DNA of 64,000 nt from an uncultured Sphingomonadaceae bacterium (GCA_947499255.1 CANMNF010000002.1:136430-200429); one strand, 5' to 3'. Positions 47,922-57,897 are shown, counted from the first letter of the stretch. Notes: generated from the letters alone by a model not told the origin. Program-made: numbers and translations.

Positions 47922-50111
47922 ATGAACACGCAGCCCCAGCCAATTGATATTGCCAGCCTCTCGGCAGAAGAGCTTTATTTCAATCGCGAGCTTTCGTGGC
48001 TTTCCTTCAATGAACGCGTTCTCGCTGAAGCCAACAATGAAGCGTATCCGCTGCTGGAACGGCTGCGGTTCTTGTCCATTGCGGGCAGCAATCTTGATGA
48101 GTTCATGATGATCCGCGTCGCAGGCCTGGCCGGACAAGTGCGTACCGGCATTTCAGAGATTTCTATCGATGGACTAACCGCGACAAAACAACTTGCCGCT
48201 ATCACAGTGAAGCTGCGCGATTTGGAAGCCAAGCAGCAACAAGCGCTCTCGACCTTGCGCCCACTGCTGGAAGAGCAGGGCATCCACATCAAAGGCGAAG
48301 ATCGGATAGACGAAGCGGCTGAACACTGGCTGCGTGAATATTTTGTCGATCACATCATGCCGGTAATCACTCCGCAAGCGATTGATCCTGCGCACCCCTT
48401 CCCCTTTGTCGCCAATCTGGGTGTGGGTGCATTGTTCAATCTGGAGCGCGAAAGCGATGGCAGTGAGCTGGTGGAAATGGTGTTGATCCCCAGCGCCTTG
48501 CCCCGCTTTATCCGCATTCCGCCTGAGATTTTGGGTGATGAGGCGATCTATGTGGCAATTGAGCGGTTGGTATGCCGCTATGCCAAACTGCTCTTCCCCG
48601 GTTTTACCATTCGCGGTGACGGCGTTTTTCGCGTGCTGCGGGATAGCGATATTGAGGTGGAAGAAGAGGCCGAGGATCTGGTGCGGTATTTCCGCAGCGC
48701 GATCCAGCGGCGGCGGCGCGGGCAGGTTATCATGCTGGAGATCGATGAAAGCTTCGATCCTGCCGCTGAAGAACTGCTTCGCACGCAGCTTGGGCTGGAA
48801 CAAGCCTTTGTGACCAAAACCGATGGTATGCTGGGCATGGTCGGCCTTGGTGATGTGGTGAAAGAAGATCGCCCGGATTTGAAATTCACACCCTATTCTC
48901 CGCGCTATCCTGAACGCGTGATGGAGCATGACGGCGATGTTTTCACCGCGATCAGCGAAAAAGATATCGTCATCCACCACCCTTATGAAAGCTTTGAAGT
49001 GGTGGTCGATTTTCTGCGCCAAGCCGCCGCAGATCCTGCCGTCGTATCCATCAAGCAAGCGCTTTACCGCGCAGGCCAGCAATCGCCCGTCATCAATGCG
49101 CTGACAGCCGCTGCCGAAGCAGGCAAATCGGTCACGGCTGTTGTGGAACTCAAGGCGCGCTTTGATGAAGAGCAAAACCTCAAATGGGCAGGCGAGTTGG
49201 AGCGGGCCGGCGTGCAAGTCATTTACGGCTTTATCGATTGGAAAACGCATGCGAAAATCAGCATGGTCGTGCGCGAAGAAGATGGCGGATATCGCACCTA
49301 TTGCCACTTTGGCACGGGCAATTATCACCCCGTCACCACCAAGATTTATACTGATTTGAGCTACTTTACCGCCGATCCTGCTCTGGGCCGCGATGCCGCG
49401 AAATTGTTCAACTTCATCACCGGCTATGTCGAACCCCAAGCGATGGAACATCTCGCAATTTCTCCGCTCGATCTGCGCGAACGGCTTTATGAAGATATCG
49501 ACCACGAAATTGCTCTGGCACGCGAAGGCAAGCCCGCTGCAATCTGGGCCAAGCTCAATTCGCTTACCGAAAAAGGCATTATTGATCGCCTTTACGAAGC
49601 GAGCCAGGCAGGCGTGCAGATCGTGCTGGTTATTCGCGGTATTTGCTGCCTGCGCGCGGGGGTTCCGGGCCTTTCAGACAATATCAGCGTCAAATCGATC
49701 ATCGGGCGTTTTCTCGAACACAGCAGAATCTGGGCATTCGGCAATGGTGAGGAATTGCCGAGCGACAAAGCCAAGGTCTATATCTCCAGCGCTGATGCGA
49801 TGAGTCGTAATCTCAATCGCCGGGTGGAGACTTTGGTGCCGATCATCAATGAAACCGTGCATGATCAGGTGCTCGAGCAAGTGCTGCTCGCCAACCTGCT
49901 TGATACTGAACAAAGCTGGCTGCTCGATGGCGAGACGGGCGAGTATGAGCGCGTGATGGTGGACGATGACGCTGAAGATACCGATGGCAATGGCGTGCCC
50001 GGTTTTAACTGCCATGATTATTTCATGACCAATCCTTCCCTTTCAGGCAGAGGCGGCGCGCTTAAGGAAAGCCGCGTCCCCAAGCTCGCTTTGCGCAAGG
50101 GCGCTGTATGA
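47922..50111 (+). CDS. ppk1: Polyphosphate kinase 1
   Basis: 729 residues. The N-terminal part has ELYFNRELSWLSFNERVLAEA and SNLDEFMMIRVAGL, family hallmarks. The catalytic C-terminal part has the phospho-histidine region KTHAKISMVVREE, then GTGNYHPVTTKIYTD, and LEHSRIWAFGNGEE. The enzyme makes long-chain polyphosphate from ATP, reversibly. The ATG at 47922 is the best-supported start; in-frame upstream codons lack conservation. Its stop overlaps the ppx start (ATGA). Synthesis and breakdown of polyphosphate are thus coupled in one transcript. Confidence 0.96.
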   Translation: MNTQPQPIDIASLSAEELYFNRELSWLSFNERVLAEANNEAYPLLERLRFLSIAGSNLDEFMMIRVAGLAGQVRTGISEISIDGLTATKQLAAITVKLRDLEAKQQQALSTLRPLLEEQGIHIKGEDRIDEAAEHWLREYFVDHIMPVITPQAIDPAHPFPFVANLGVGALFNLERESDGSELVEMVLIPSALPRFIRIPPEILGDEAIYVAIERLVCRYAKLLFPGFTIRGDGVFRVLRDSDIEVEEEAEDLVRYFRSAIQRRRRGQVIMLEIDESFDPAAEELLRTQLGLEQAFVTKTDGMLGMVGLGDVVKEDRPDLKFTPYSPRYPERVMEHDGDVFTAISEKDIVIHHPYESFEVVVDFLRQAAADPAVVSIKQALYRAGQQSPVINALTAAAEAGKSVTAVVELKARFDEEQNLKWAGELERAGVQVIYGFIDWKTHAKISMVVREEDGGYRTYCHFGTGNYHPVTTKIYTDLSYFTADPALGRDAAKLFNFITGYVEPQAMEHLAISPLDLRERLYEDIDHEIALAREGKPAAIWAKLNSLTEKGIIDRLYEASQAGVQIVLVIRGICCLRAGVPGLSDNISVKSIIGRFLEHSRIWAFGNGEELPSDKAKVYISSADAMSRNLNRRVETLVPIINETVHDQVLEQVLLANLLDTEQSWLLDGETGEYERVMVDDDAEDTDGNGVPGFNCHDYFMTNPSLSGRGGALKESRVPKLALRKGAV

Positions 50112-51616
50112 TCGCCACCTCATCACGCAGCGCCAAAAAGCCCAATGGCAGGAAAATTGGCCCCGAACGCGCAGTTATCGATATCGGCTCCAACACGGTG
50201 CGCATGGTCATTTACGGCGGGCCGCGCCGTGCGCCGGTCGTGTGGCTGAATGAAAAGGTAACCGCCAAGCTGGGACGCGATCTTGCCGAAACAGGCCGCA
50301 TTCCGGACAAGGCGCTGGAATTGGCGCAAGGCGGCTTGGCCCGGTTTGCCGCCATTCTGGAAGATATCGGTATTTCCGAAGTCCATTGTGTCGCCACAGC
50401 AGCTGTTCGCGATGCTGAAAATGGCAGCGATGTGGTCAAAGCTGCCGAAGAATTGGGCCTGACAGTACAGGTGCTCTCGGGCGAGGAAGAGGCGATCACC
50501 TCAGCCTATGGTGTGATTGGAGCGTTCCCCGGCGCACAAGGCGTGGTGGCTGATCTTGGCGGCGGCAGTCTGGAATTGGTCGCAATTGGCGATGAAGAAG
50601 CGAGCCAAGGCGTCAGCCTGCCACTGGGCACTTTGCGCCTCCCCGCATTGCGCGAAAAAGGCGAAAGCAGCTTTCAAAAAGCGATTGAGAAAGATTTGAA
50701 ACAGGCAGGCTGGGCGGCAAAGCATCCCGGCCCGCTTTACATGGTTGGCGGCACATGGCGCGCGATGGCCAATTTCGCGATGCATAAAGAAGATTACCCG
50801 CTCACCGATCCGCATGCTTTTTGCCTGACCACACAAGAAGCGGATCGCGTTGCAAAAAAGCTGGCCAAATCCGATCCAGAAACGCTGCGTTCGATCAGCG
50901 GCATCTCCTCCTCGCGCGCCGCCAGCCTGCCTGATGCCGCCGCCATGCTGCGCCCGGTATTGGAAAAATTGCAACCCGATGGCGTGGTGTTTGTATCGTG
51001 GGGGCTTCGCGAAGGCGTCTTGTATCGTGAGCTATCGCCGGCTGCGCGCAAGCAAGATCCCCTGCTGGCAGCAGTTGCCCAATTCACCGAACCGCGCGGT
51101 TCCTCGCTCACCAATGCAACGCAGATTGCGGCATGGACTGCCGCGACAGCAGGAGCTGCAGGGACCGGTGGTAATGGCAATGAACGCCTGCGCCTTGCAG
51201 CAACATTGATGGCGATGGCCGCCGCCCGGTTGGAGCCGAATATGCGGTTAGACCATTGTTTTGACTGGGCCATGCACAAACGCTGGCTGGGCCTTGATCA
51301 TGAAGGGCGCGCTATGATCGGTGCTGCATTGCGCGGCGCCTGCGGCAAACCTGATCCGACCGCTGCACTCAACCAGCTGGCCGATGAAGAGACATTGCGG
51401 GAAGCGGCAGGATGGGGCCTTGCGATCCGGCTGTGCCGCCGAATTGGTGCGGGATCGCGGTTGTCATTGCTCACCAGCAAGTTGCGCATTGAGGATGAAA
51501 CTCTGGTTTTGTGGGTCGATCCCACGCGCGCTCAATTGGTGTCTGACGGTGTGATAAAGGATCTGGAAAATCTGGCCAATTGGCTTGATCTGGACCACCG
51601 GCTTGAAACCAAGTAG
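50108..51616 (+). CDS. ppx: Ppx/GppA-type exopolyphosphatase
   Basis: 502 residues of the actin/Hsp70 fold. The N-terminal phosphate-binding segment is AVIDIGSNTVRMVIY, and the second is GVVADLGGGSLELVAIG. The catalytic Glu should be in SGEEEAITSAYG. A C-terminal HD-like helical domain covers about residues 320-500. The family removes terminal phosphates from polyphosphate or pppGpp. It is translationally coupled to ppk1. Confidence 0.94.
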   Translation: MIATSSRSAKKPNGRKIGPERAVIDIGSNTVRMVIYGGPRRAPVVWLNEKVTAKLGRDLAETGRIPDKALELAQGGLARFAAILEDIGISEVHCVATAAVRDAENGSDVVKAAEELGLTVQVLSGEEEAITSAYGVIGAFPGAQGVVADLGGGSLELVAIGDEEASQGVSLPLGTLRLPALREKGESSFQKAIEKDLKQAGWAAKHPGPLYMVGGTWRAMANFAMHKEDYPLTDPHAFCLTTQEADRVAKKLAKSDPETLRSISGISSSRAASLPDAAAMLRPVLEKLQPDGVVFVSWGLREGVLYRELSPAARKQDPLLAAVAQFTEPRGSSLTNATQIAAWTAATAGAAGTGGNGNERLRLAATLMAMAAARLEPNMRLDHCFDWAMHKRWLGLDHEGRAMIGAALRGACGKPDPTAALNQLADEETLREAAGWGLAIRLCRRIGAGSRLSLLTSKLRIEDETLVLWVDPTRAQLVSDGVIKDLENLANWLDLDHRLETK

Positions 51617-51712
51617 TTTTTTGACGTTTTTGTGACAGCTTGAGACTACCCTTGCGCCTTGGTGCGTGTTTGGGCACCTGTGACCACTTCAACGCAAAGC
51701 AAAGCCAGAACC

Positions 51713-51967
51713 ATGCCGCAAACACCCGATCCTAAGCCCGCCAAGGCCAATGACGCTGTCGATCAAGACAGCTTGGGCCTCAAAACATTGGCCAAAGCGA
51801 TCCCTGCGCGCGAGTTTCGCCCGCGCGCTGCATCCGTGCGGCGATTGGCCGAAGCGGTGCTGGAAGAGCGCAAGAAGCCCAAGGGCAAGAAGAAATCTTC
51901 AACTGGCAAGAAACGCAAATTGGCCAAAATCCCCGGTCAAAAAAAGGGCCGAAAGAAAAGCAAATAG
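51713..51967 (+). CDS. Small lysine-rich protein of unknown function
   Basis: 84 residues. The first half is mixed, with DSLGLKTLAKAIPAREFRPRA and a helix VRRLAEAVLEERKK. The last 32 residues are almost half Lys (KKPKGKKKSSTGKKRKLAKI, then PGQKKGRKKSK). It should bind nucleic acid or an acidic polymer such as polyphosphate. It lies 96 bp after ppx on the same strand. It was not matched to a family. The reading frame is supported by its composition and by a clean frame, but no strong ribosome-binding site was seen. Confidence 0.55.
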   Translation: MPQTPDPKPAKANDAVDQDSLGLKTLAKAIPAREFRPRAASVRRLAEAVLEERKKPKGKKKSSTGKKRKLAKIPGQKKGRKKSK

Positions 51968-51986
51968 TGCAAGGCGCGCGGCGCAT

Positions 51987-54020
51987 TTAATATCCCAGCT
52001 GTACACCCAGCCAGATCGTGCGCGGCACACCCAGATCAATCGCTCCGCCCGCATTGCGCGTCACAATCCGCTCATCCAGCAGATTTTCTGCCCGAGCGAC
52101 AACGGCAAAACGCTTGCTCAAAGGTATCTGCATATACGCGCCAAGCGTGGTGGCCGCAGGCAAGATGCCGGTTTCCTGATCACCTTCAAATTGCTGCGAT
52201 ACATGGCGCAAGGTGAGCGCTGCCACTGCGCCGCATTCACACGCATAGGACGCGCGCAAATTGGCTGAGAACCGCGGCACTTGCGGTGGGCGATTGCCAT
52301 TAAGCGCAACGGCTGCACCGCTATCGCGTACCTTAGCATCGGTTAGTGTGGCGCTTAGATCGAGAGAGAATGGCCCGCGTGCAAACTGCGCTTCTGCTTC
52401 AATACCTTGCGCATCAATCGCTTCCAGATTGCGGCGCTGGCGCAGATTGGGGGCCAGCGTCACATTGGCGATGGCGCCTTTTAAGCGATTGTCAAAAGCG
52501 GTGAGGCTGAAGGAAACCCCATCGGCAGGCGCGATATCTGCGCCCACTTCAAAGCCTTCCAAACGCTCTGGCTCCAGCTCGGCATTGGCCTGCGTCACCA
52601 AAGGGAAGATGACAAAGGGACGCAGCAACTCATTCAAAGTTGGCAGGCGAAATCCGCGATAAGCTGCGGCGCGCAATTGCACCGCGTCGCTCGCTTGAAA
52701 CACCGCGCCACCGCGCCAACTGCTTTGCCAATCGGCCCGGCCTGCAAACTGATCATCGCTTAGCACCGCACCGCTGGGATCAAGCGCGCGATAAAAGCCA
52801 TCAGCAATGCGATACCGGTCCGCACGCAAGCCGCCCGTCAGCGTCAAAGCCGAGGTGGCTTGCCAATCATGCTCAACATAAAAGCCTAGATCGCTCGTCT
52901 CACCGCCAGCAAAGCGGTTCTCTCGCAAGGCCTGCGTAAAAGCAGAAAAAGCATCTTCAAACAGCTCACCTTTGCTACGCCTGTAATCTGCGCCCAGCCG
53001 CAAAGTGTGTGCATCACCCAAAGGCGGGCGCAGCTCCAGCTTGCCGCCAAGCCCGCTGGCAGGTGTATCCTTTTGGTCAAGCACTTGGGTAAAGCGCGAG
53101 GAGGAAATCACGATATTGGTGAAATTGCGCCATTGTCCGTAACCAAGCGCTTCAAACTGCCATTCCCCGCGTCCAACCAGCCGCAGCGAAATGTCCTCTC
53201 CGCGAATGGAGCTGTCCGCGCCTTCAAAGCGCAAAGTCCGCTCATCGCGGAAAGCAAGGCCGCTTAGCTGCACTTCCATGCTATCGCCCAACGGTTGTAC
53301 CAAGCGTCCACTGGCAGACCAGCCATCAAAGCGCGCCCGCGCACTGGCAGGCACACGGTCAGCTTCAGGCGTGGTAAAAAAACCGCGCCCTCGATCCCAG
53401 CGTCCGCTGATCACCGCATGACCTTCGCCAATTTGCGGAGCGATAGTAGCGGCAAGCTGCGTCGCGCCGCGATTGTTGACAAGAGCCGAGGCGGTGCCTG
53501 CGCGCAATTCGTTTGGTCCTGCACTTTCCAGCCGAATTGTGCCTGCCAGCGCGCCTGCGCCAAATGGCCCCGCACCGCCGCCACGCGTGACATGCGCTGA
53601 ACTAAGCCGCTCTGGCGCAATCGCGCTGTAAGGGATGTAGCCAAAGAAGGGATCACCCATCGGCACGCCATCGAGCAAGACCAGCGCCCGGCTTGCCGCA
53701 TTGCCGCCAAGCGCGCGCAAAGTCGCGCCTTGCGCCGATGGATTGGCAGAGCGGCTATCGGAACGGCGAAACTGCTGGAAGCCGGCTATGTTGCCCAGCG
53801 CATCTTCCAATCGGCCAGAATTGGCGGTGATCAATTGATCACGCTCCAAAGTCACGCTCGCATAGGCGGGGGCTGCGGGCGTATCGGGCAGGCCTTCGCC
53901 GGTTACCACGATCACAGTGCCATCCCCTGCCTCTTGCGCGAAAACAGGCGCCGCACTGATCAGCGCAGACCCGGTCAGCAACCCTGCCGCAAGCGACTTA
54001 AAGCCCGTTGAGGAAATCAT
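51987..54020 (-). CDS. TonB-dependent outer-membrane receptor
   Basis: 677 residues. The signal peptide ends AAPVFAQEAG. The TonB box is GTVIVVTGEGL, and the plug has SRALVLLDGVPMGDPFFGYI and GAGPFGAGALAGTIRLES. The barrel covers about residue 190 to the C-terminal Tyr (IWLGVQLGY). The plug resembles that of vitamin B12 and siderophore receptors. The ATG at 54020 lies inside the end of the upstream gene, a 23-base overlap that implies coupling. No iron box was seen near. The substrate is unknown. Confidence 0.9.
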   Translation of the reverse strand: MISSTGFKSLAAGLLTGSALISAAPVFAQEAGDGTVIVVTGEGLPDTPAAPAYASVTLERDQLITANSGRLEDALGNIAGFQQFRRSDSRSANPSAQGATLRALGGNAASRALVLLDGVPMGDPFFGYIPYSAIAPERLSSAHVTRGGGAGPFGAGALAGTIRLESAGPNELRAGTASALVNNRGATQLAATIAPQIGEGHAVISGRWDRGRGFFTTPEADRVPASARARFDGWSASGRLVQPLGDSMEVQLSGLAFRDERTLRFEGADSSIRGEDISLRLVGRGEWQFEALGYGQWRNFTNIVISSSRFTQVLDQKDTPASGLGGKLELRPPLGDAHTLRLGADYRRSKGELFEDAFSAFTQALRENRFAGGETSDLGFYVEHDWQATSALTLTGGLRADRYRIADGFYRALDPSGAVLSDDQFAGRADWQSSWRGGAVFQASDAVQLRAAAYRGFRLPTLNELLRPFVIFPLVTQANAELEPERLEGFEVGADIAPADGVSFSLTAFDNRLKGAIANVTLAPNLRQRRNLEAIDAQGIEAEAQFARGPFSLDLSATLTDAKVRDSGAAVALNGNRPPQVPRFSANLRASYACECGAVAALTLRHVSQQFEGDQETGILPAATTLGAYMQIPLSKRFAVVARAENLLDERIVTRNAGGAIDLGVPRTIWLGVQLGY

Positions 54021-54588
54021 CGCCCAATGTTGATGCAGGCGGCGCTGGCTTGGTTGTGGGTTCAGCCTCGTTTGAGGTTTCCTCAAGGTCAGTGTCATCG
54101 GTGGGGGAAGTCTTTTCCAAAATAGCGTCGCGTCGGTGATAGGCGCGGCTTGCGTCAAATGGGCCAAGCGGCATCGCGGCGTCGACACGGATCAAAGGAT
54201 AGGGTGGCAATTGGGTTCCCACATAAATCAAGCTTGCGGTATCCTCCCCTGTCAATTCCAGCCGGAAGATATCAGGGATCGCACCGGGACGCGGATCATC
54301 AAAGCTCAGCTCCACCCGCCCTGCAAATTCCAGCCCCGCCATTGAGCGGACCTGTTCGCTGCCAGTCATCCCAGTGAAGATCACGCCATTGCTGCGAAAG
54401 CTGTTTGGCCGTGACCATGTGCCCGACCATTCGCCGTCCTCGTTTTGCTCCACATCGAAGCGGAAGACGACAGCCTCTTCGATCTGAAAAGCCCAGCTGC
54501 CTTGCAACGCCTGCTGTGCGGCGGCGGGCATGGCTGGGATAAGCGCCAGCAGGAAGGCGAGCATGAAACGCAGCATCATGGCAACCAT
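53998..54588 (-). CDS. Exported protein of unknown function, upstream of a TonB receptor
   Basis: About 196 residues with a signal peptide (MLRFMLAFLLALIPAMPAAA, cleaved before QQALQG). The mature part has an anti-parallel beta pattern (WAFQIEEAVVFRFDVEQN, then GLEFAGRVELSFDD and FRLELTGEDTASLIYVG), like small ligand-binding beta-barrels. The last 40 residues are Thr/Glu/Pro-rich. It overlaps the receptor gene, so the two products probably work together. Starts at 54579 or 54576 are also possible. Family not recognised. Confidence 0.65.
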   Translation of the reverse strand: MVAMMLRFMLAFLLALIPAMPAAAQQALQGSWAFQIEEAVVFRFDVEQNEDGEWSGTWSRPNSFRSNGVIFTGMTGSEQVRSMAGLEFAGRVELSFDDPRPGAIPDIFRLELTGEDTASLIYVGTQLPPYPLIRVDAAMPLGPFDASRAYHRRDAILEKTSPTDDTDLEETSNEAEPTTKPAPPASTLGDDFLNGL

Positions 54589-54719
54589 CTTTGCCGCGCG
54601 GCCCCCCTGTTTGGCAAGCGAAACACGCGGCCTTGCGCGCGCCGCTTCGCATTGCCACTTGGGCGCGCGAAGCCTAAGGTTTCGCCCAATTGCTCGAAAC
54701 AGCACAATACAGGACAAGT

Positions 54720-55634
54720 ATGGCCGATATCATTGATGGACGCGCAATTGCTGCGCAGCTGGACGAGCAGACCAAGGCGCAAGTGGACGCAATGGTTGAT
54801 GCAGGCCAGGCGCGTCCGGGCCTCACCGTTATCCTTTTGGGCGATGATCCCGCCAGCCAGGTCTATGTGCGCCACAAAATCAAAGCCTGCGCGCGCGTGG
54901 GCATTCGATCGACCGAACATCGCTTGTCCGCCGATACGTCGCAGGATGATCTGCTTGCCCTGATTGCCAAGCTGAACGCGGATGACGATGTGCATGGCAT
55001 TTTGTGCCAAGTGCCTTTGCCGCCGCATATTGATCCATTGAAAGTGCTCGGCTCCATCGCGCCTGAGAAGGACGTGGATGGCTTTCACCCGGTTAATGTA
55101 GGCCGCCTTTCGACAGGGACAGGCGGCATTATCCCGTGCACGCCTTTGGGCGTTATGATGCTGATCGATAGCGTGCTGGACGACCTGACCGGCAAAGATG
55201 TGGTGGTGATCGGCAAATCGAACATTGTCGGCAAGCCGGTGGCCAATCTTCTGCTGGACCGCGAAGCGACGGTCACGGTCACGCATATCTACACCGAAGG
55301 TTTGGCACAGATTGCGCGCAAGGCCGATGTCATTGTCGCTGCCGCCGGAGCGCCGCGCCTTGTGAAAGGCGATTGGGTGAAGCCGGGCGCGGTGATCATC
55401 GATGTGGGCATCACGCGGGTCCGATCGGATGAAGGCAAAGACAAGTTGGTGGGCGATGTCGCCTTTGATGACGTGCAACATGCCAAAGCTGTCACCCCTG
55501 TGCCCGGCGGCGTTGGCCCGATGACGATTGCCTGCCTGCTTTCCAACACCGTGCGCGCCGCACAAGCCGCTGAACTGGGTCAGCAAGCTTCCAGCTCAAC
55601 CGTGCCGCCTTTGCCCAGAGTGCAGCAAGTATGA
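54720..55634 (+). CDS. folD: FolD, methylenetetrahydrofolate dehydrogenase/cyclohydrolase
   Basis: 304 residues. Active-site Lys is in VYVRHKIKACARVG; LCQVPLPPHIDP, VDGFHPVNVGRL, IPCTPLGVM and the NADP loop VIGKSNIVGKPVA follow. The enzyme interconverts one-carbon tetrahydrofolate forms. Start 54720 is set by AGGA six bases upstream. Divergent from the exported-protein gene. Its stop overlaps the next gene by ATGA. Confidence 0.97.
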   Translation: MADIIDGRAIAAQLDEQTKAQVDAMVDAGQARPGLTVILLGDDPASQVYVRHKIKACARVGIRSTEHRLSADTSQDDLLALIAKLNADDDVHGILCQVPLPPHIDPLKVLGSIAPEKDVDGFHPVNVGRLSTGTGGIIPCTPLGVMMLIDSVLDDLTGKDVVVIGKSNIVGKPVANLLLDREATVTVTHIYTEGLAQIARKADVIVAAAGAPRLVKGDWVKPGAVIIDVGITRVRSDEGKDKLVGDVAFDDVQHAKAVTPVPGGVGPMTIACLLSNTVRAAQAAELGQQASSSTVPPLPRVQQV

Positions 55635-57136
55635 GTACTGCCCCGGACCATGATGTTGTAATCATTGGTGCCGGGATATCGGGCATTTCGATGGCGGCGC
55701 ATATGGGTCTCATTTGTCCTGATCGCAGCTATACGATTGTTGAACGGCGCAGCGCGATTGGCGGGACATGGGACTTGTTCCGCTATCCCGGAGTGCGCTC
55801 TGACAGCGATATGCACACGCTGGGCTTTGTGTTTGAACCGTGGCTGCATGACGATGCGATTGCCGATGGCCCTGCGATCCTTGACTATCTGAACCGCACA
55901 GCGAAGACGCGCGGCATAACCGAGCATATCCAGTTCAACACCGAGGTGGTGAGCACCGATTGGGACCCCGTGGCCGCTATGTGGACCATCCGCTCGCGCG
56001 GGCCAGATGGGGCGGAGAGCGAGACGACCGCGCGCTGGGTTTATTTCGCCAGCGGGTATTACGATTATGACAATCCGCATGATGCCGCCCTGCCCAATAT
56101 CGGGCAATTTGGCGGCGAAGTGATCCATCCGCAATTCTGGCCGCAGGATCTCGATTACGCTGGCAAGCGCGTGGTGGTTATTGGATCGGGTGCAACCGCG
56201 GTAACCATTGTACCTGCAATGGCCGATAAGACAGCGAGCATGACCATGCTCCAACGCACGCCCACATGGATGGCATCAGGCCCGCGTCAGGATCGCTGGA
56301 ACCGCCTGTTCCGACGCTGGCTGCCGGAGAAAGCGGCCTATTGGCTGACCCGCCAGAAGAACATCCTTTTGCGCAGCTATTTCTTCAACCTTTCGCGGCG
56401 CAAGCCGTTGAAACTGGCCAAAACGTTGCGCCGGTTTTTGCGCCGTGATCTTGGCCCTGCCTATTCTCAAGAGCATTTTGAACCGCCTTATAATCCGTGG
56501 CGGCAACGGCTGTGCCTTGTGCCCGATGGTGACCTGTTCAAAGCTGTGCGTTCGGGCAAAGCTTCGCTGGAGACAGATACGATTGCCGGTTTCGATGCAG
56601 AAGGCGTGAAGCTTTCCTCTGGCAAGCACCTGCCCGCCGATATCGTCATCACCGCCACAGGTCTTCGCCTTGTGTTAGCCGGAAAGGTAGCGATTTCGAT
56701 TGCGGGGGAACCTGTCGATCTGACCAGGCATTACTTCTATCGTGGCACCATGTTCTCCAACATTCCCAATCTTAGCGTCGTGTTCGGCTATCTCAATGCC
56801 AGCTGGACTTTGCGGGCGGACAATGTCGCGGCCTATATCGCCAATGTCCTCAAGCAGATGGACGAAAACGGCAGTCTTATCGCCACACCGCTTTTGCCAG
56901 CAGGAGAAGAGCCAGACGAGGTCGAGCCGTTCGACTATTCATCCGGCTATCTCCAACGCGCCCGCCCGCTCATGCCCAAAAGCGCAGCGCGATTGCCGTG
57001 GCGGCTCAACCACAATTACCTCATGGACAAAGCCGACTTTCGCAATCGCCCGATATCAGATGGCGTGCTGCGCTTCGCTAACCCGCAAGTTGCCAAGGGC
57101 ACAGCGCCAAAGCCGATGAAAGTGGCACCGCAATGA
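55631..57136 (+). CDS. Flavin-containing Baeyer-Villiger-type monooxygenase
   Basis: 501 residues. FAD site VVIIGAGISGISMAAHMG at the N terminus, then the Baeyer-Villiger signature FGGEVIHPQFWP (FxGxxxHxxxWP) near residue 155. The NADPH site is VVVIGSGATAVTIVPAMA. Relatives insert oxygen next to ketones or oxidise heteroatoms. The substrate is not known. It overlaps both neighbours by ATGA, so the folD-monooxygenase-cinA row is one transcript; the grouping seems not to be a pathway. Confidence 0.9.
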   Translation: MSTAPDHDVVIIGAGISGISMAAHMGLICPDRSYTIVERRSAIGGTWDLFRYPGVRSDSDMHTLGFVFEPWLHDDAIADGPAILDYLNRTAKTRGITEHIQFNTEVVSTDWDPVAAMWTIRSRGPDGAESETTARWVYFASGYYDYDNPHDAALPNIGQFGGEVIHPQFWPQDLDYAGKRVVVIGSGATAVTIVPAMADKTASMTMLQRTPTWMASGPRQDRWNRLFRRWLPEKAAYWLTRQKNILLRSYFFNLSRRKPLKLAKTLRRFLRRDLGPAYSQEHFEPPYNPWRQRLCLVPDGDLFKAVRSGKASLETDTIAGFDAEGVKLSSGKHLPADIVITATGLRLVLAGKVAISIAGEPVDLTRHYFYRGTMFSNIPNLSVVFGYLNASWTLRADNVAAYIANVLKQMDENGSLIATPLLPAGEEPDEVEPFDYSSGYLQRARPLMPKSAARLPWRLNHNYLMDKADFRNRPISDGVLRFANPQVAKGTAPKPMKVAPQ

Positions 57137-57897
57137 CGAAATCTGACCGCATCTGGACCGCCGGGATGATCGTGATCGGCGATGAGATCCTGTCTGGCCG
57201 CACGCCTGATGCGAATATCGCGCAAGTCGCCAAATGGCTGCAAGTGCAGGGCATCCGCCTTACCGAAGTGCGCGTGATTGCCGATGATATGGATGCAATT
57301 ATTGAAGCGGTGAATATCCTTCGCGAACGCTATGATTATCTTTTTACCACCGGCGGCATCGGGCCAACGCATGACGATATCACTGTCGATGCCATTGCTG
57401 CAGCTTTGGGCGTGGATGTTGTCATTCATCCTGAAGCGCGCGCTATGCTGGAAGCTTATTATGTAGGAAAGCCCGGCGGTTTGACCGAAGGGCGGTTGCG
57501 CATGGCGCGCGCGCCGCAAGGTGCCGATCTGATCCGCAACAAGATGTCAGGTGCGCCCGGCATCCGTGTGGGCAATATTTGCATTCTTGCTGGTGTGCCG
57601 CATATCACTGCCGGAATGCTCGATGCTTTGACCGGAGAGCTGGAAGGCGGCGCGCCGCTGATTTCGGAAACCGTTGGCTGCTGGGTTGCTGAAAGCGAGG
57701 TTGCGGGCATTCTGAGGGAAGTGGAAGATGGGCACGAAAGCTGTCAGGTCGGCTCCTATCCTTTCTTTCGCGAAGGCCAGACCGGAGCCAATTTTGTGAT
57801 CCGTTCGACCAGCCGCGATGAGCTGGAAAGCTGCGTTGATACGCTATGTGATGCGCTGGCCACGGCAGGGTGGGACTTTACGCCCGGCGGCATCTGA
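57133..57897 (+). CDS. CinA-type MoCF-domain protein
   Basis: 254 residues of the molybdopterin-binding (MoaB/MogA-like) fold. Features are MIVIGDEILSGRTPDANI and LFTTGGIGPTHDDITVDAIA, then APGIRVGNICILAGVPHI. It matches the N-terminal part of CinA; the PncC amidase domain is absent. CinA N-domains of this kind hydrolyse ADP-ribose in some bacteria. Overlaps the monooxygenase gene by ATGA. Confidence 0.88.
   Translation: MTKSDRIWTAGMIVIGDEILSGRTPDANIAQVAKWLQVQGIRLTEVRVIADDMDAIIEAVNILRERYDYLFTTGGIGPTHDDITVDAIAAALGVDVVIHPEARAMLEAYYVGKPGGLTEGRLRMARAPQGADLIRNKMSGAPGIRVGNICILAGVPHITAGMLDALTGELEGGAPLISETVGCWVAESEVAGILREVEDGHESCQVGSYPFFREGQTGANFVIRSTSRDELESCVDTLCDALATAGWDFTPGGI

Noticed and set aside
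48174-49505. A 443-codon open frame on the minus strand
   Set aside because: Antisense to ppk1, which has all its family motifs.
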